Shown here: one piece after another, positions 25,052 through 34,470 of the stretch
Position numbering within the stretch: position 1 is the first letter of the stretch
Layout: every line of letters starts with the position of its first letter
From: Archangium sp.
GTDB lineage: Bacteria > Myxococcota > Myxococcia > Myxococcales > Myxococcaceae
DNA length: 64,000 bases
Reading direction: 5' to 3'
NCBI GenBank assembly: GCA_030681645.1
Contig: JAUXRX010000034.1
Location: 50,772-114,771, forward strand
Notes under the pieces: generated by a model
What the model saw: the letters and a program-made list of their open reading frames with translations, nothing else
What the model was told of the DNA's origin: nothing
The model's database searches: none
Made by a program: the position numbers and the translations under genes

Positions 25052-26497
25052 ATGGCGCCGATGGCGAAGCAGACCCGCAGGCATTTCCTCCGGATCACCG
25101 CGATCAGCGGGGCCGGGCTCGTGCTCGGCTGCGGCCGCCCCGCGGGCGTCAGCGCCGACGGGGGCCTCCTCGACGAAGACGGCGGCCTCATCAACGCGGA
25201 CGACGCGGGCGTGGACGGCGGCGTCGACGCGGGCCAGCCGCTCCCGCCCGACGAGCCCGAGCTGATCAGCGAGGCCTTCAACTTCCCGCTCGGCATCGCC
25301 AGCGGCGACCTCGAGCCCACCCGCGGCGTGGTGTGGACGCGCTACGACGGCACCGCGGCCCTGCGGCTGCGCGTGTGGCGCATGGAGCTGGCCGTCTACG
25401 CCGAGCGGGTCGCCGACGTGCTCGTCACCCCGGGTGATGGCGGCTTCGTGCACCTCGACGTGGCCGGCCTGATGCCGGGTGTCCGCTACCGCTATGCCTT
25501 CTTCGAGGAGAACGCCGCGGGCACGCTCACCGCCCGCAGCGCCCTCGGCCGCTTCCGCGCGGCGCTCGCTCCGGGGCAGAAGGAGCCGCTGGTGTTCGGG
25601 GCCTGCAGCTGCACCCAGCAGGGCACCACGCCCACGCCGCTGCGGCGCGCCGGTGAGCGCGAAGACCTCGACGCCTTCATGCTGCTGGGCGACACCTCGT
25701 ACAACGACGGCGCCGACACGCTCGCCGAGTACCGCACGAAGTGGGCGAGCAACCTCGGCAGCCCCGAGTACCGCCAGCTCCGCGCCGCCACCAGCGTGCT
25801 CGCCACCTGGGACGACCACGAGGTGGCCAACGACTTCAACCCCGAGACCATCGACGCGGGGAAGTTCGCCATCGCGCGCGCGACGTACTTCGAGGCGCTG
25901 CCGCTGCGGCGTCACGACACCGAGCCCGATCGCCTGTGGAAGTCGATGCGCTGGGGCGACACCGCCGAGATCTTCGTGCTCGACAGCCGCGGCGAGCGCA
26001 AGCCGTCCACCCGCTTCAACGGCCAGCCGCACCAGTACCTCTCGCCCGCGCAGTTCGACTGGCTCAAGACCGGCCTCAAGGCGAGCACCGCGGTCTTCAA
26101 GATCGTCATGAACTCGGTGCCGATCACCAACTTCGGCTTCTCGGCCTTCACCGGTGACAGCTGGCTGTCGTACTCGCAGCAGCGCACCGCCATCCTCCAG
26201 TGGGTGGAAGACGAGCGCATCGAGGGCGTGCTCTGGGTGTCGGGCGATCACCACTTCGCCAGCGTGGGCCAGGTCTCTGCCTTCGGCGCGGGCTCGCAGG
26301 CGCTGGAGATCCTCGCGGGGCCGGGCGGGCAGAGCGCGAACCCGGTGTGGGGGCTGCTCCGCCCGCCGCGGTGGGACTACGCCACCGGCACCAACAACTA
26401 CGCCACCATCGCGCTCGACCCGATGACCAGGGTGGCCCGGCTCGCGTTCCACGACGGCGCGGGCATGGAGCTCTTCGCGAAGGACTACACGCTCTGA
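25052..26497 (+). CDS. PhoD-family alkaline phosphatase / phosphodiesterase, Tat lipoprotein
   Basis: 481 aa (alternative ATG at 25061). The twin-arginine motif TRRHFLRI is followed by a hydrophobic stretch and a lipobox-like VLGCG, then a GGLLDEDGG...DAG linker, so it is probably exported folded and lipidated. The N-terminal PhoD_N beta-domain (FPLGIASGDLEPTRGVVWTR) precedes the metallophosphatase domain with GDTSYND, TWDDHEVANDF and VSGDHHFASV metal-binding motifs. Cleaves phosphate esters outside the cytoplasm; metal (Ca/Fe) content follows from the family. No phosphate-starvation box was recognised. Confidence 0.9.
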   Translation: MAPMAKQTRRHFLRITAISGAGLVLGCGRPAGVSADGGLLDEDGGLINADDAGVDGGVDAGQPLPPDEPELISEAFNFPLGIASGDLEPTRGVVWTRYDGTAALRLRVWRMELAVYAERVADVLVTPGDGGFVHLDVAGLMPGVRYRYAFFEENAAGTLTARSALGRFRAALAPGQKEPLVFGACSCTQQGTTPTPLRRAGEREDLDAFMLLGDTSYNDGADTLAEYRTKWASNLGSPEYRQLRAATSVLATWDDHEVANDFNPETIDAGKFAIARATYFEALPLRRHDTEPDRLWKSMRWGDTAEIFVLDSRGERKPSTRFNGQPHQYLSPAQFDWLKTGLKASTAVFKIVMNSVPITNFGFSAFTGDSWLSYSQQRTAILQWVEDERIEGVLWVSGDHHFASVGQVSAFGAGSQALEILAGPGGQSANPVWGLLRPPRWDYATGTNNYATIALDPMTRVARLAFHDGAGMELFAKDYTL

Positions 26498-26570
26498 GCC
26501 AAACCCCATCGCGCCTCAATGTTTGACGTTGCGATGACCCATTCAGACCGGTGTCGTTCGACAAAGCCTC

Positions 26571-28550
26571 ATGCGCTTTCCTGTGTGGCGTTTGTCGGTG
26601 CTGTTGGCGTTTTCCTGTCAGCCTCAGGCCGTCACCCCTGATGGCGGGCCTGTCGATGCCTCAGTTCTGCTGAGCGATGCTGGCGCTCTCGATGCTGGCG
26701 CGTTCGATGCTGGCGCGTTCGATGGCGGCGCGTTCGATGGCGGCGCGTTCGACGCTGGGGCGGGCGACGCTGGGGCGGGCGACGCTGGCGCGGGCGACGC
26801 TGGCGCGGGCGACGCTGGGGCGGGCGACGCTGGGGCGGGCGACGCTGGCACACCCGACGCGGGAGCGGCCGCAGACTGCACCAGCCTCGGGCTGGTTGGC
26901 GGCCCCGCGAGCTCGTTCTGTTGGGCGCATCCACGACCGCACGGCGCGGCGGCGCTGGACCTCGGCCAGGCCGCGGGTCAGTGGTTGGTGGTCGCTGACG
27001 ACCAGGGCGTGCTGCAGAGCTCCGACGGCGTCACCTGGGCGCAGCGCTCGATGGGAAAGCAGTTCTCGTCGGTCTTCCATGATGGCACGCAGTGGATCGC
27101 GGCGGGCGACGGCGTCTTCACGAGCCCCGACGGCGCCAGCTGGACTCAGCGCAGCGCGCAGGCCTTCACCCGCGTCCAGCGCGTGGCGAACACCTGGGTG
27201 GGCATCGACTACGGGGCGGGCATCTCGTCGAGCACCGACGGCGTGACGTGGACGCTGAGGTCGAGCGCGGCGGGCTTCTCGCCCACCTCGATGCTCTTCA
27301 CGAACGGGCTGTGGATCGTCACAGGGGTCACCTCCAACAACTACGGAGCCCTCATGACGAGCCCCGACGGAATCACCTGGACCCAGCGCGCCCCCGCCAC
27401 GTGGGTGAACGGCTCATTGCAGGGGCTCGCAGAGGGCAATGGGTTGCTGGTGGCCTGGGGGCGCTCGGCGATCGGCGCCACCGCTTTCCTGTACACCAGC
27501 GTCGACGGGCTCACCTGGACCTCGCGCGGTACGCTCTCTCAGCGGGTGCTGCACCTCGCCTTCTCGAATGGTCGATGGGTCGCGGCGGGCTCGAGCGGGC
27601 TGCTCACCAGCACCGACGGCCTCGCGTGGTCCGGCGTCCCCGGAGCGCCCCTTCTCAGCCGGCTCTGCGCGGGTCCCCAGGGGTGGTTGGGCGGCGACGC
27701 CAACGGGTTCTTCTGGACGAGCGCCGACGGGCTGACCTGGTCGCCGCCTGGCGCTGCGGCGCTGACGAGCGTGCAACTGCGGCACGTGGTGTTCGGTGGG
27801 GGCCTCTGGGTCGCCGTCGGTGGGGCCGAGACCGTCCTCACCAGCCCCGACGCGCGCACGTGGACGCTCCGCCACCAGGGTGGTGTCTCGCTGGCCTCGG
27901 TCGCGTACGGGGCGGGCCGGTGGGTCGCCGTCGGGTCGAACCGCGTGCTCACGTCGACCGACGGCATCTCCTGGCAGGCCGTCAGCGGAACCTTCCCCTC
28001 CTTTCAGGACGTCGGCTTCGGAGACGGGCTCTGGTTGGCCGTGGGCCTTGCGGGCCAACGCCACTCGAGCAGCGACGGCCTCACCTGGGTGTCGCGTCCA
28101 GGCAACCCCAACGAAAACTTCTCGGCAGTGGCGTGGTCGGGCTCGCTCTGGGCCTTGGTCGGCACCACCGTTTCCACCAGCGTGGACGGCCTCACCTGGG
28201 CTCAGCGGGCCACGCCAACGCGACCCAAGGTCGATGTCGAGTGGGGAAACGGTCGATGGGTGGCGGTGTCGTCGGGGGACAACTACGCCCGGGGGCCCGA
28301 CGAGACCCTGACCAGCACCGACGGCGTGACCTGGGTGGTCTCGCAGCAACCCGTCTGCGAAGCGGTTGGTGCCGGCTCCGGGCAGTGGCTCGGCCTCGGT
28401 GGCGGGACGACGACGACGGACGGCGTCACCTGGCTGCCGTCCCGCGGCCTGGGGACGAGTCGCGCCCGGCACCTCGCCTTCGGGGACGGTCGTTGGGTCG
28501 TGGTCGGCGACGGAGCGAAGATCCTGGTGACACCGGGCTCGACGTTCTGA
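26571..28550 (+). CDS. Lipoprotein with DAG-repeat linker and BNR/WD-like propeller repeats
   Basis: 659 aa. Signal peptide with lipobox-like LLAFSC. Residues ~35-95 are a low-complexity linker of (A/G)xDAG pentapeptides. From ~100 to the end there are about twelve repeats of ~45 residues with the pattern SxDGxTWxxRS and GxWVAxG (for example SSDGVTWAQRS, TSPDGASWTQRS, SSTDGVTWTLRS), the signature of sialidase-type BNR/beta-propeller blades. No catalytic residues are evident. Probably a surface binding or adhesion protein; the role is inference. Confidence 0.85.
   Translation: MRFPVWRLSVLLAFSCQPQAVTPDGGPVDASVLLSDAGALDAGAFDAGAFDGGAFDGGAFDAGAGDAGAGDAGAGDAGAGDAGAGDAGAGDAGTPDAGAAADCTSLGLVGGPASSFCWAHPRPHGAAALDLGQAAGQWLVVADDQGVLQSSDGVTWAQRSMGKQFSSVFHDGTQWIAAGDGVFTSPDGASWTQRSAQAFTRVQRVANTWVGIDYGAGISSSTDGVTWTLRSSAAGFSPTSMLFTNGLWIVTGVTSNNYGALMTSPDGITWTQRAPATWVNGSLQGLAEGNGLLVAWGRSAIGATAFLYTSVDGLTWTSRGTLSQRVLHLAFSNGRWVAAGSSGLLTSTDGLAWSGVPGAPLLSRLCAGPQGWLGGDANGFFWTSADGLTWSPPGAAALTSVQLRHVVFGGGLWVAVGGAETVLTSPDARTWTLRHQGGVSLASVAYGAGRWVAVGSNRVLTSTDGISWQAVSGTFPSFQDVGFGDGLWLAVGLAGQRHSSSDGLTWVSRPGNPNENFSAVAWSGSLWALVGTTVSTSVDGLTWAQRATPTRPKVDVEWGNGRWVAVSSGDNYARGPDETLTSTDGVTWVVSQQPVCEAVGAGSGQWLGLGGGTTTTDGVTWLPSRGLGTSRARHLAFGDGRWVVVGDGAKILVTPGSTF
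26676..26855 (+). repeat. 15-bp minisatellite, 12 units
   Basis: Twelve exact 15-bp steps (units such as GATGCTGGCGCGTTC and GACGCTGGGGCGGGC) within the lipoprotein gene. They encode the DAG linker and keep the frame at any copy number. Confidence 0.92.
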
Positions 28551-28604
28551 GCCACCAGTCTCTCGCAGTGCGAGGACGGGCGCTGACGGAGTAAGAGCGT
28601 CGGC

Positions 28605-29432
28605 ATGAGCCGATACGATTACTCCTGCGCCGCAGTGGTCGTGACCGAGGGTGTCGCCGAGGTGGTGTTGACCGCCACCGGCAAGGGCCAGCGCATGGGC
28701 CCCGACTACTGGACGCAGTTCCCCGTGCTCTTCGAGCAGCTCGACGCCGACGAACAGGTGCGGGTGGTGCTGCTGCGCAGCGGCGCCGAGCACTTCAGCT
28801 ACGGGCTCGACCTGGTGGGCATGGGCGCCGAGCTGGCCGACCTCACCGCGCCCGACGCGCGCGCCACCCTGCGCACCCGCTTCCTGGGCACGGTGAAGAA
28901 GATGCAGAAGACGCACACCGCGGTGGCGGCGTGCAGGAAGCCCGTCATCGCGGCGGTGCAGGGCTGGTGCATCGGCGGCGGGGTCGATCTGATCACCGCC
29001 TGCGACATTCGCCTCGCCTCGCACGACGCGAAGTTCTCGGTGCGAGAGGTGAAGCTGGCCATCGTCCCCGACGTGGGCACGCTGGCGCGGCTGCCGGCGA
29101 TCGACGGCCCGGGCGCGGCGCGCTAGCTCTCGTTCACCGGTGACGACATCGGCGCCACCCGCGCGCTCTAGCTGGGCCTGGGGAGCGAGGTCTACGACGC
29201 GCCCGAGACGCTGCTCACCGGCGCGCGGGCGATGGCGGCGCGCATCGCGAAGAACGCGCCGCTCACGGTGCAGGGCATCAAGCAGGTGCTCAACTTCACC
29301 AGCGAGCGCGAGGCGGCGCTGAGCCTCGACGCGGTGGCGCTGTGGAACTCGGCCTTCTTCCCCAGCGAAGACCTGCAGGAGGCCATCGGCGCGTTCATGG
29401 AGAAGCGTGAGCCTGTGTTCAAGGGCCGATGA
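28605..29432 (+). pseudogene. Dienoyl-CoA isomerase-like crotonase with two in-frame amber codons
   Basis: The frame from the ATG at 28605 reads 275 codons to a TGA at 29430 but is broken by TAG at 29124-29126 (codon 174) and 29169-29171 (codon 189). Before the breaks: HFSYGLDLVGMG and GWCIGGGVDLITACDIRLAS (oxyanion hole) and PDVGTLARLP, the region that carries the second catalytic acid in ECH1-type delta3,5-delta2,4-dienoyl-CoA isomerases. After them: LSFTGDDIGATRAL, LGLGSEVYDAPETL and PLTVQGIKQVLNFTSERE, the expected C-terminal half. The first TAG falls where the family usually has Glu (ARE-LAFTG). TAG ends other genes here, so recoding is unlikely. The last codon overlaps the next ATG (ATGA). 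Confidence 0.85.
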
Positions 29433-30490
29433 AGCGCGCGCTCCTCTCGCTGTCGTGCGCGCTGGCGGCGTGCGGGCCTTTGCCGATCGACGACGACGGT
29501 GGGCCGCCGGACGCTGCGATCGAGTCGGATGCGGGCGCCGATGCAGGCTCACCCGACCTCGATGCTGGAGCGGCTGATGCGGGTGACGTCGACGCCGGCG
29601 AGCCCGACGCGGGAATGGCCGACGCGGGGCAGCCCGACGCAGGGCCGCCTGATGCGGGCGTGCTCTGCACCGCTGGCGGGCTGCCCGGCACGTGCATGGA
29701 CGTGAGCGCCTGCATCGGCACGCGAATGCCGACCGCAGGGCTGTGCCCCGGCCCGAGCTCGGTGCAGTGCTGCACACCGCGCTACACCAACAGCTGCGAT
29801 CCCAACGTGGATCCGCAGCCCAACCTCGGGCTGATGGCGTCTCCCGGTGATGGCGGCTGCCCGCTGCCGGGCATGGTGCGCGTCACCACGTTCTGCATCG
29901 ATCAATACGAGGGCTCCATCCTCGAGGTGCTCGACGGCGGGGCGACCCGGCCGTGGTCGCCCTACGCGAACCCGGGCACGCGCGTGCTGCGCGCGCAGTC
30001 GGTGCCTGGCGCGGTGCCGCAGGGCTACATCACCCAGCTCCAGGCCGCGGCGGCGTGCGCCGGTGCGGGCAAGCGCCTCTGCACCGACGCCGAATGGCTG
30101 CGCGCGTGCCGTGGCCCGGCGAACACCACCTACCCCTACGGCAACACGCGCCTGGCGGGCGTCTGCAACGACGCGCGCAGCGTTCACCCCGCGGTCGAGC
30201 TGTACGGCACCGGCGCGAACTGGATCTACAGCCACATCGACAGCCCGTGCCTCAACCAGCTGCAGCCCGGGCTCGATCGCTCAGGCGTCAACACCGGCTG
30301 CGTCAGCGCCGACGGGGTCTACGACCTGATGGGCAACCTGCACGAGTGGACCGCCGACCCCAACGGCACCTTCCGCGGCGGCTTCTACGTGGACACGGCC
30401 ATCAACGGGAACGGCTGCCTCTACGCCACCACCGCGCACGCGGTGACGCACTGGGACTACTCGACCGGCTTCCGCTGCTGCGCTGATTGA
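29429..30490 (+). CDS. FGE-sulfatase (SUMF1-like) domain lipoprotein
   Basis: 353 aa. Lipobox LAAC at residues ~12-15, then a DAG-rich linker to about residue 75, then a Cys-rich patch. The C-terminal ~200 residues carry the formylglycine-generating-enzyme/C-type-lectin-like fold: FCIDQYEGSI, GKRLCTDAEWLRACRGP, YPYGN, VYDLMGNLHEWTADPNG, GGFYV and FRCCAD. The active-site cysteine pair of true FGE is not evident at the expected C-terminal site, so this is probably a surface-displayed binding version. Overlaps the crotonase frame by 4 nt, so the two were once an operon. Confidence 0.85.
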   Translation: MKRALLSLSCALAACGPLPIDDDGGPPDAAIESDAGADAGSPDLDAGAADAGDVDAGEPDAGMADAGQPDAGPPDAGVLCTAGGLPGTCMDVSACIGTRMPTAGLCPGPSSVQCCTPRYTNSCDPNVDPQPNLGLMASPGDGGCPLPGMVRVTTFCIDQYEGSILEVLDGGATRPWSPYANPGTRVLRAQSVPGAVPQGYITQLQAAAACAGAGKRLCTDAEWLRACRGPANTTYPYGNTRLAGVCNDARSVHPAVELYGTGANWIYSHIDSPCLNQLQPGLDRSGVNTGCVSADGVYDLMGNLHEWTADPNGTFRGGFYVDTAINGNGCLYATTAHAVTHWDYSTGFRCCAD

Positions 30491-30692
30491 TCAGCCGGGG
30501 CGATCGCGGTGAGCACGCCTCGAGCGATCCCGCGCCGCGCCGTGAGGCCGATGAGCCGCCGAACGTTCGCAGCTTCCTGGTCGGCCCGGCTGACGGGGCG
30601 CATAGGCTCCGAACGATGCTGCCCGTTGGTCGCCCCTCACCCCGCCCTCTCCCCGCTTCGCAGGGAGAGGGAGTCTCCGGAGATCGACTGCG
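30491..30692. other. Intergenic region with hairpin repeat
   Basis: 202 bp between two plus-strand genes. It contains a hairpin repeat (CCCTCTCCC 30645-30653 with GGGAGAGGG 30663-30671) also found at 52646-52668. No gene is visible. Confidence 0.6.
30645..30671 (+). repeat. Hairpin repeat CCCTCTCCC...GGGAGAGGG
   Basis: 9-bp perfect arms around a 9-nt spacer. The same arms occur at 52646-52668 with a 5-nt spacer. It lies 22 bp before the next start codon, so it could act on the leader. Confidence 0.75.
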
Positions 30693-31547
30693 ATGATGAC
30701 GCTCGGCGACTGGGAGAAGGGGGGCAGCGTCCGCACGCTGTGCGGGAAGCGCGTGTTCTGCCGCGAGGGTGGCGCGGCCGACGCCCCGGTGCTCGTGCTC
30801 ATTCACGGCTTCCCCACCTCGTCGTGGGACTTCGAGGCCCTCTGGGGCCCGCTCACCGCGCGCTACCGCGTCGTCACCCTCGACATGCTGGGCTTCGGCT
30901 TCTCCGAGAAGCCCACCAGCGGGTACAGCATCGGCGCGCAGGCCGACCTCTTCGAGGCGCGCCTCGCCGAGCTGGGCATCACGAGCTACCACGTGCTCGC
31001 CCACGACTACGGCGACACCGTCGCGCAGGAGCTGCTCGCCCGGAAGAGCCCGGCGCTCAAGAGCGTCTGCTTCCTCAACGGCGGGCTGTTCCCCGAGACG
31101 CATCGCCCGCTCCTGGTGCAGAAGCTGCTGCTCTCGCCGCTGGGCGCCTTCGTGGCGCAGCTCACGGGACCGGGCCGCTTCGATGCGAACCTGCGCCGCA
31201 TCTTCGGGCCGGGCACGCAGCCGTCACGCGAGCTGCTCGACGGGTTCTGGGCACAGCTCACCCGCGAGCAGGGCCTGCGCGCGATGTCGAAGCTCATCCA
31301 CTACATGCCCGAGCGCGTGGCGCGCCGGGAACGATGGGTGGGTGCACTGGTGAACGCAGCCGTGCCGCTCAAGTTGATCGACGGGGCGGACGATCCCGTG
31401 TCGGGCCGGCACATGGCCGCCCGGTATCGCGAGCTCGTGCCTGCGGCAGACGTGACGCTGCTCGAAGGCATCGGGCACTACCCGCAGGTCGAAGCACCGC
31501 AGGCCGTGCTGGAGGCGTACCTCCAGTTCCGGACCAGCAGGACTTAG
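30693..31547 (+). CDS. Alpha/beta-hydrolase, haloalkane dehalogenase/epoxide hydrolase type
   Basis: 284 aa (ATG at 30693 or 30696). The oxyanion motif HGFPTSSWDFE and the nucleophile elbow AHDYGDTVAQE, with Asp rather than Ser, point to the dehalogenase/epoxide hydrolase branch. DGADDPVSGRHM gives the acid and EGIGHYPQVE gives the catalytic His. Cytosolic. The substrate is unknown. Its 3' end overlaps the convergent hypothetical gene by 4 bp. Ends in TAG. Confidence 0.85.
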   Translation: MMTLGDWEKGGSVRTLCGKRVFCREGGAADAPVLVLIHGFPTSSWDFEALWGPLTARYRVVTLDMLGFGFSEKPTSGYSIGAQADLFEARLAELGITSYHVLAHDYGDTVAQELLARKSPALKSVCFLNGGLFPETHRPLLVQKLLLSPLGAFVAQLTGPGRFDANLRRIFGPGTQPSRELLDGFWAQLTREQGLRAMSKLIHYMPERVARRERWVGALVNAAVPLKLIDGADDPVSGRHMAARYRELVPAADVTLLEGIGHYPQVEAPQAVLEAYLQFRTSRT

Positions 31548-31951
31548 GCGCGCTTCTTCGCCGCGCGCATCGCGGCGTCGTACGCCGTCATGCCCGCGCC
31601 GTCGGACGACCACGCATCAGCCGCGAAGCCACCGTCACGCCAGTCGAGCTTCACCCAACCGCCCAGCTTGCCGGGGAACCAGCCTGAGACCGCGGCGACC
31701 TTGTTCGAGCAGGCCACGGCGTCCCACGTGAGCGGCTGGCCAGACTCGGAGTGCATCAGCCCGATCGGCTGCGTCTCGCCGGCCGGGCCGAGCGACTGCA
31801 TCGTCACCACGCCGTCGACGGTGAGGGGAATCACCACCAGGCCAGGGGTCTGGTGCCCGACCAGGGGAGCCGGCGCGGTCACGGCCTCCGGAGTCGAGGG
31901 GAGAGGTGCGGACTGCGAATCGCTGTGCGTCAGAGGCTGGGGTTGGGTCAT
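31544..31951 (-). CDS. Hypothetical protein
   Basis: 135 aa, Ser/Pro-rich N-terminus (~35 residues), then a compact domain with KLGGWVKLDWRDGGFAADAW and a basic C-terminus (MRAAKKRA). No signal peptide or membrane helix. It overlaps the convergent hydrolase gene by 4 bp. I do not recognise a family. Confidence 0.6.
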   Translation of the reverse strand: MTQPQPLTHSDSQSAPLPSTPEAVTAPAPLVGHQTPGLVVIPLTVDGVVTMQSLGPAGETQPIGLMHSESGQPLTWDAVACSNKVAAVSGWFPGKLGGWVKLDWRDGGFAADAWSSDGAGMTAYDAAMRAAKKRA

Positions 31952-32030
31952 GTGATGGATACCCCGTACGGGCTCTGGCGCCAGCGGTCAAGGTGGGGTG
32001 CGTGCCGACACCCCCAACCGGCAGTTGAAT

Positions 32031-34403
32031 TCAGGTCCGCCGGCGGCGGAACCAGAGCAGCGCGGCCACCAGCAGGAACGGCCCGCCCGAAGAGCAGCCG
32101 CAGCCCTCGGCCTTCGGCCCCAGCGTGTCAGGGGCGGCCACGATGACCACGGGCATGGGCTCGGGCGTGCCCGCGTCGACCACCGGCTCAGGGCAGGTGC
32201 CATCTGCCTGCTCGAACGAGTAGCCCAGGTCGTACAGGGTGCGATCGCGCTGGCTGGTGTTGCCGATGGCGAAGTGGAGATCGCCTCCGCACGGTACGTC
32301 GATGAGCACCTTGCCGGTCATCATCCCCATGGTGGCCGTGGGCACCACGCTCTTCTGCGCGTCGTTGATCAGGTCGCTGGCGCCGCTGCGGGCGAAGGTG
32401 ATGGGCTGGTCGGCCGACGCGAGGATCTGCAGGCGCGCCAGGCCTCCGCTCCCGCCCTGGTACGGACCGGACACGGTGAGGCTCTTCGCGCCGTTCGGCA
32501 CGTGGATCTTGAACTGGTACGGGCCGGGCACCGGGTTGCCCGTGGTCACCTCGGCGAAGGCCGCGCCGGGAATGCCGAAGTAGAGGCGCGTCTGGTTGAG
32601 CGAGTTGGTCACGTCCAACACCTTCGAGCAGTTCGTCACGCCGCGGCCGTCGAAGGCCGCCTCGAGCTTCGCGCGCGTGTCGGTCGCGCCGGGGAACGCC
32701 TGCACCATGCTGGCGGTGATGATCTGGGCCGCCTTCTCGAAGTTCACGTCGGGCGGGAACGAGACGATGGCTGCGTAGAGCGCCGCGTCGAAGGTCGCGC
32801 CCTGGTCGGTGCCGAGCAACTGCCCGCGGGCTTCCCAGACCGCGCCGGTGAAGTGCAGCGAGTCTTCGTGCGACTCGCCCCAGAGCACGTCGGGGCAGCG
32901 CGAGGCGTTGTCGACGTTGCGAATGGAGGTGGTGCCCGGGTCGATGCGCGGCCCCACGTAGGCGCCCACGATGGGGTCATTGCCCACCATGGCGGCGATC
33001 AGGTCGCTGACGCCTTCGTGCAGCGCCGACGACTCGTTGTTCGCCGAGCGCGAGTCGATGGTGACGATGGTCTGCCAGTCGGCGGTGGAATGAATGATGC
33101 CGTGCCCCAGCTCGTGCCAGAGCACCGGCCCGTCGTAGGCGAAGTCGACCGCCTGGCCCTGGTAGATGACCAGCGCGTCGGACTGCAGCACCTGCGGAGG
33201 CAGCAGGAGGAAGTCCATGTTCTCGCGCGCGAGGAACATCGCGTTCTCGGTGCGCGCCAGGGTGTTGCTCACGTAGACGCCCGCGCCGTTGGGCGTGGCG
33301 TTGCCGAAGTCGGCGTCGCTCACGTTGACCCAGACCGCGGGGAGATCCGGCCCGGCGTTGCGCATGGCGAAGGGCGAGAAGCCGCCGTCGCGCGCGAGCG
33401 GCCCCATCGAGAGCTGGCGCACCGACTCGTAGGCCTTGCTCACGTGGTAGTACGCGTGCACCTCGGCGAACTCGTCGAAGTCGGCCGGCTGGTTGATGCT
33501 CGGCGCGGGGGTGCCGGGCGGGTCGACCGGGGCATAGACGTAGTCACCCGACGCGTGCACCGCGGGATCGTTGGTGGCGCGCTGCCGCTGGTCGCAGATG
33601 GCCACGTCGAAGTCGACCACGCCCTGGAAGGTCTGCGTCTGGCCCGTGGCGCGCGCGGGCCCCGCGTCGGTCTGGCAGTTGAAGGTGGGGCAGCAGTTGA
33701 GCGCGCGAATGCGGCTGCCGGTGAGGAAGCCCCCGTCGTCGGGCAGGTTCTGGAGCTGCGCGTCGATGGTGGGGGTGCGGCCCACGCCACCGCTGAGGCC
33801 CCCGGGGCTCGAGGCGTACACCTTCGCCTCGCGCGCGGCGTGGGTGCGGTTCTCGACGAAGAGCACCGTGCCGTCGACGCCGTCGACCGCGACGTGCCAG
33901 CTGTCGGACGTCTTGAGGGTGGGCACGAAGGCGAGGAAGCCGGCGTGCAGCGCGCCCCTGACCACGAAGGCCTTCTTCTTGAAGCCGCCGTAGGGCACGC
34001 CGTCGCTGCGCAGCCAGGCGCCATCGACCTCGTGGGTGGCGATGGCGAGGGCCTGTTCCCCGGTGAGCGTGGGGGTGGTCACCACGGCCGAGAACGGGCG
34101 CAGGCTCGAAGAGACGCGCACCACGCGCTGCTGCTGATCGAACGTCACCAGCACCTTGCTGCCGTGCACCTCGAGGCCGTCGACCTGCTGCACCAGCTGG
34201 GCGGTGCCGCCAAAGCGGGTGGAGAAGAGCTTGCCCACCACCAGCGTGGAGCGCGGGTCGAGGCCCAGCTCAGCGCGGCGGGAATGGGCGTAGTTGATCG
34301 CCGCGGCCCCGGGCGCGCCGACGAGCGGGGGCGTGAGCACTCCGTCCTGGAAGGAGATTGCGGGGGCCTGCAGGAAGAGCGCGGTGACGAGGGGCAGCAA
34401 CAT
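32031..34403 (-). CDS. M36/fungalysin-like metallopeptidase with MYXO-CTERM-type tail
   Basis: 790 aa. An export signal (MLLPLVTALFLQAPA) is followed by an FTP-type inhibitory propeptide (GGTAQLVQQVDGLEVHGSKV). The zinc site is VLWHELGHGIIHS (HExxH) with the third ligand in SALHEGVSDLIAAM. A pre-peptidase C-terminal-like beta domain follows, and the protein ends in GCGCSSGGPFLLVAALLWFR plus RRR, a MYXO-CTERM-type sorting signal (Cys motif, hydrophobic helix, basic tail). Expected to be displayed on, or released from, the outer surface after processing. Substrate unknown. Confidence 0.88.
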   Translation of the reverse strand: MLLPLVTALFLQAPAISFQDGVLTPPLVGAPGAAAINYAHSRRAELGLDPRSTLVVGKLFSTRFGGTAQLVQQVDGLEVHGSKVLVTFDQQQRVVRVSSSLRPFSAVVTTPTLTGEQALAIATHEVDGAWLRSDGVPYGGFKKKAFVVRGALHAGFLAFVPTLKTSDSWHVAVDGVDGTVLFVENRTHAAREAKVYASSPGGLSGGVGRTPTIDAQLQNLPDDGGFLTGSRIRALNCCPTFNCQTDAGPARATGQTQTFQGVVDFDVAICDQRQRATNDPAVHASGDYVYAPVDPPGTPAPSINQPADFDEFAEVHAYYHVSKAYESVRQLSMGPLARDGGFSPFAMRNAGPDLPAVWVNVSDADFGNATPNGAGVYVSNTLARTENAMFLARENMDFLLLPPQVLQSDALVIYQGQAVDFAYDGPVLWHELGHGIIHSTADWQTIVTIDSRSANNESSALHEGVSDLIAAMVGNDPIVGAYVGPRIDPGTTSIRNVDNASRCPDVLWGESHEDSLHFTGAVWEARGQLLGTDQGATFDAALYAAIVSFPPDVNFEKAAQIITASMVQAFPGATDTRAKLEAAFDGRGVTNCSKVLDVTNSLNQTRLYFGIPGAAFAEVTTGNPVPGPYQFKIHVPNGAKSLTVSGPYQGGSGGLARLQILASADQPITFARSGASDLINDAQKSVVPTATMGMMTGKVLIDVPCGGDLHFAIGNTSQRDRTLYDLGYSFEQADGTCPEPVVDAGTPEPMPVVIVAAPDTLGPKAEGCGCSSGGPFLLVAALLWFRRRRT

Positions 34404-34470
34404 GGAGTGCGCCTGTAGGCCCTCTGCCCCTGTCCGCGCAACCTCGCGGTCGTGACGCCCTGCGCCAGAG

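Noticed and set aside
24401..26509. Long minus frame across the PhoD gene
   Set aside because: Only the 24401-24772 part gives a zinc-ribbon protein. The remainder is antisense to PhoD.
26571..28550. CRISPR array in the 15-bp repeats
   Set aside because: The units are contiguous without spacers and encode a DAG linker.
28605..29432. Amber codons read as an extra amino acid (pyrrolysine-like recoding)
   Set aside because: TAG is used as a plain stop in several intact genes here (for example at 31545 and 15793), and no recoding machinery is seen.
31998..34418. 806-codon plus frame over the M36 peptidase gene
   Set aside because: Shadow frame: compositional bias, no domains, and the minus strand carries HExxH and MYXO-CTERM.
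34404..34470. Promoter elements (-35/-10) for the M36 gene
   Set aside because: High-GC myxobacterial promoters are too variable to call by eye, and no clear boxes were found.
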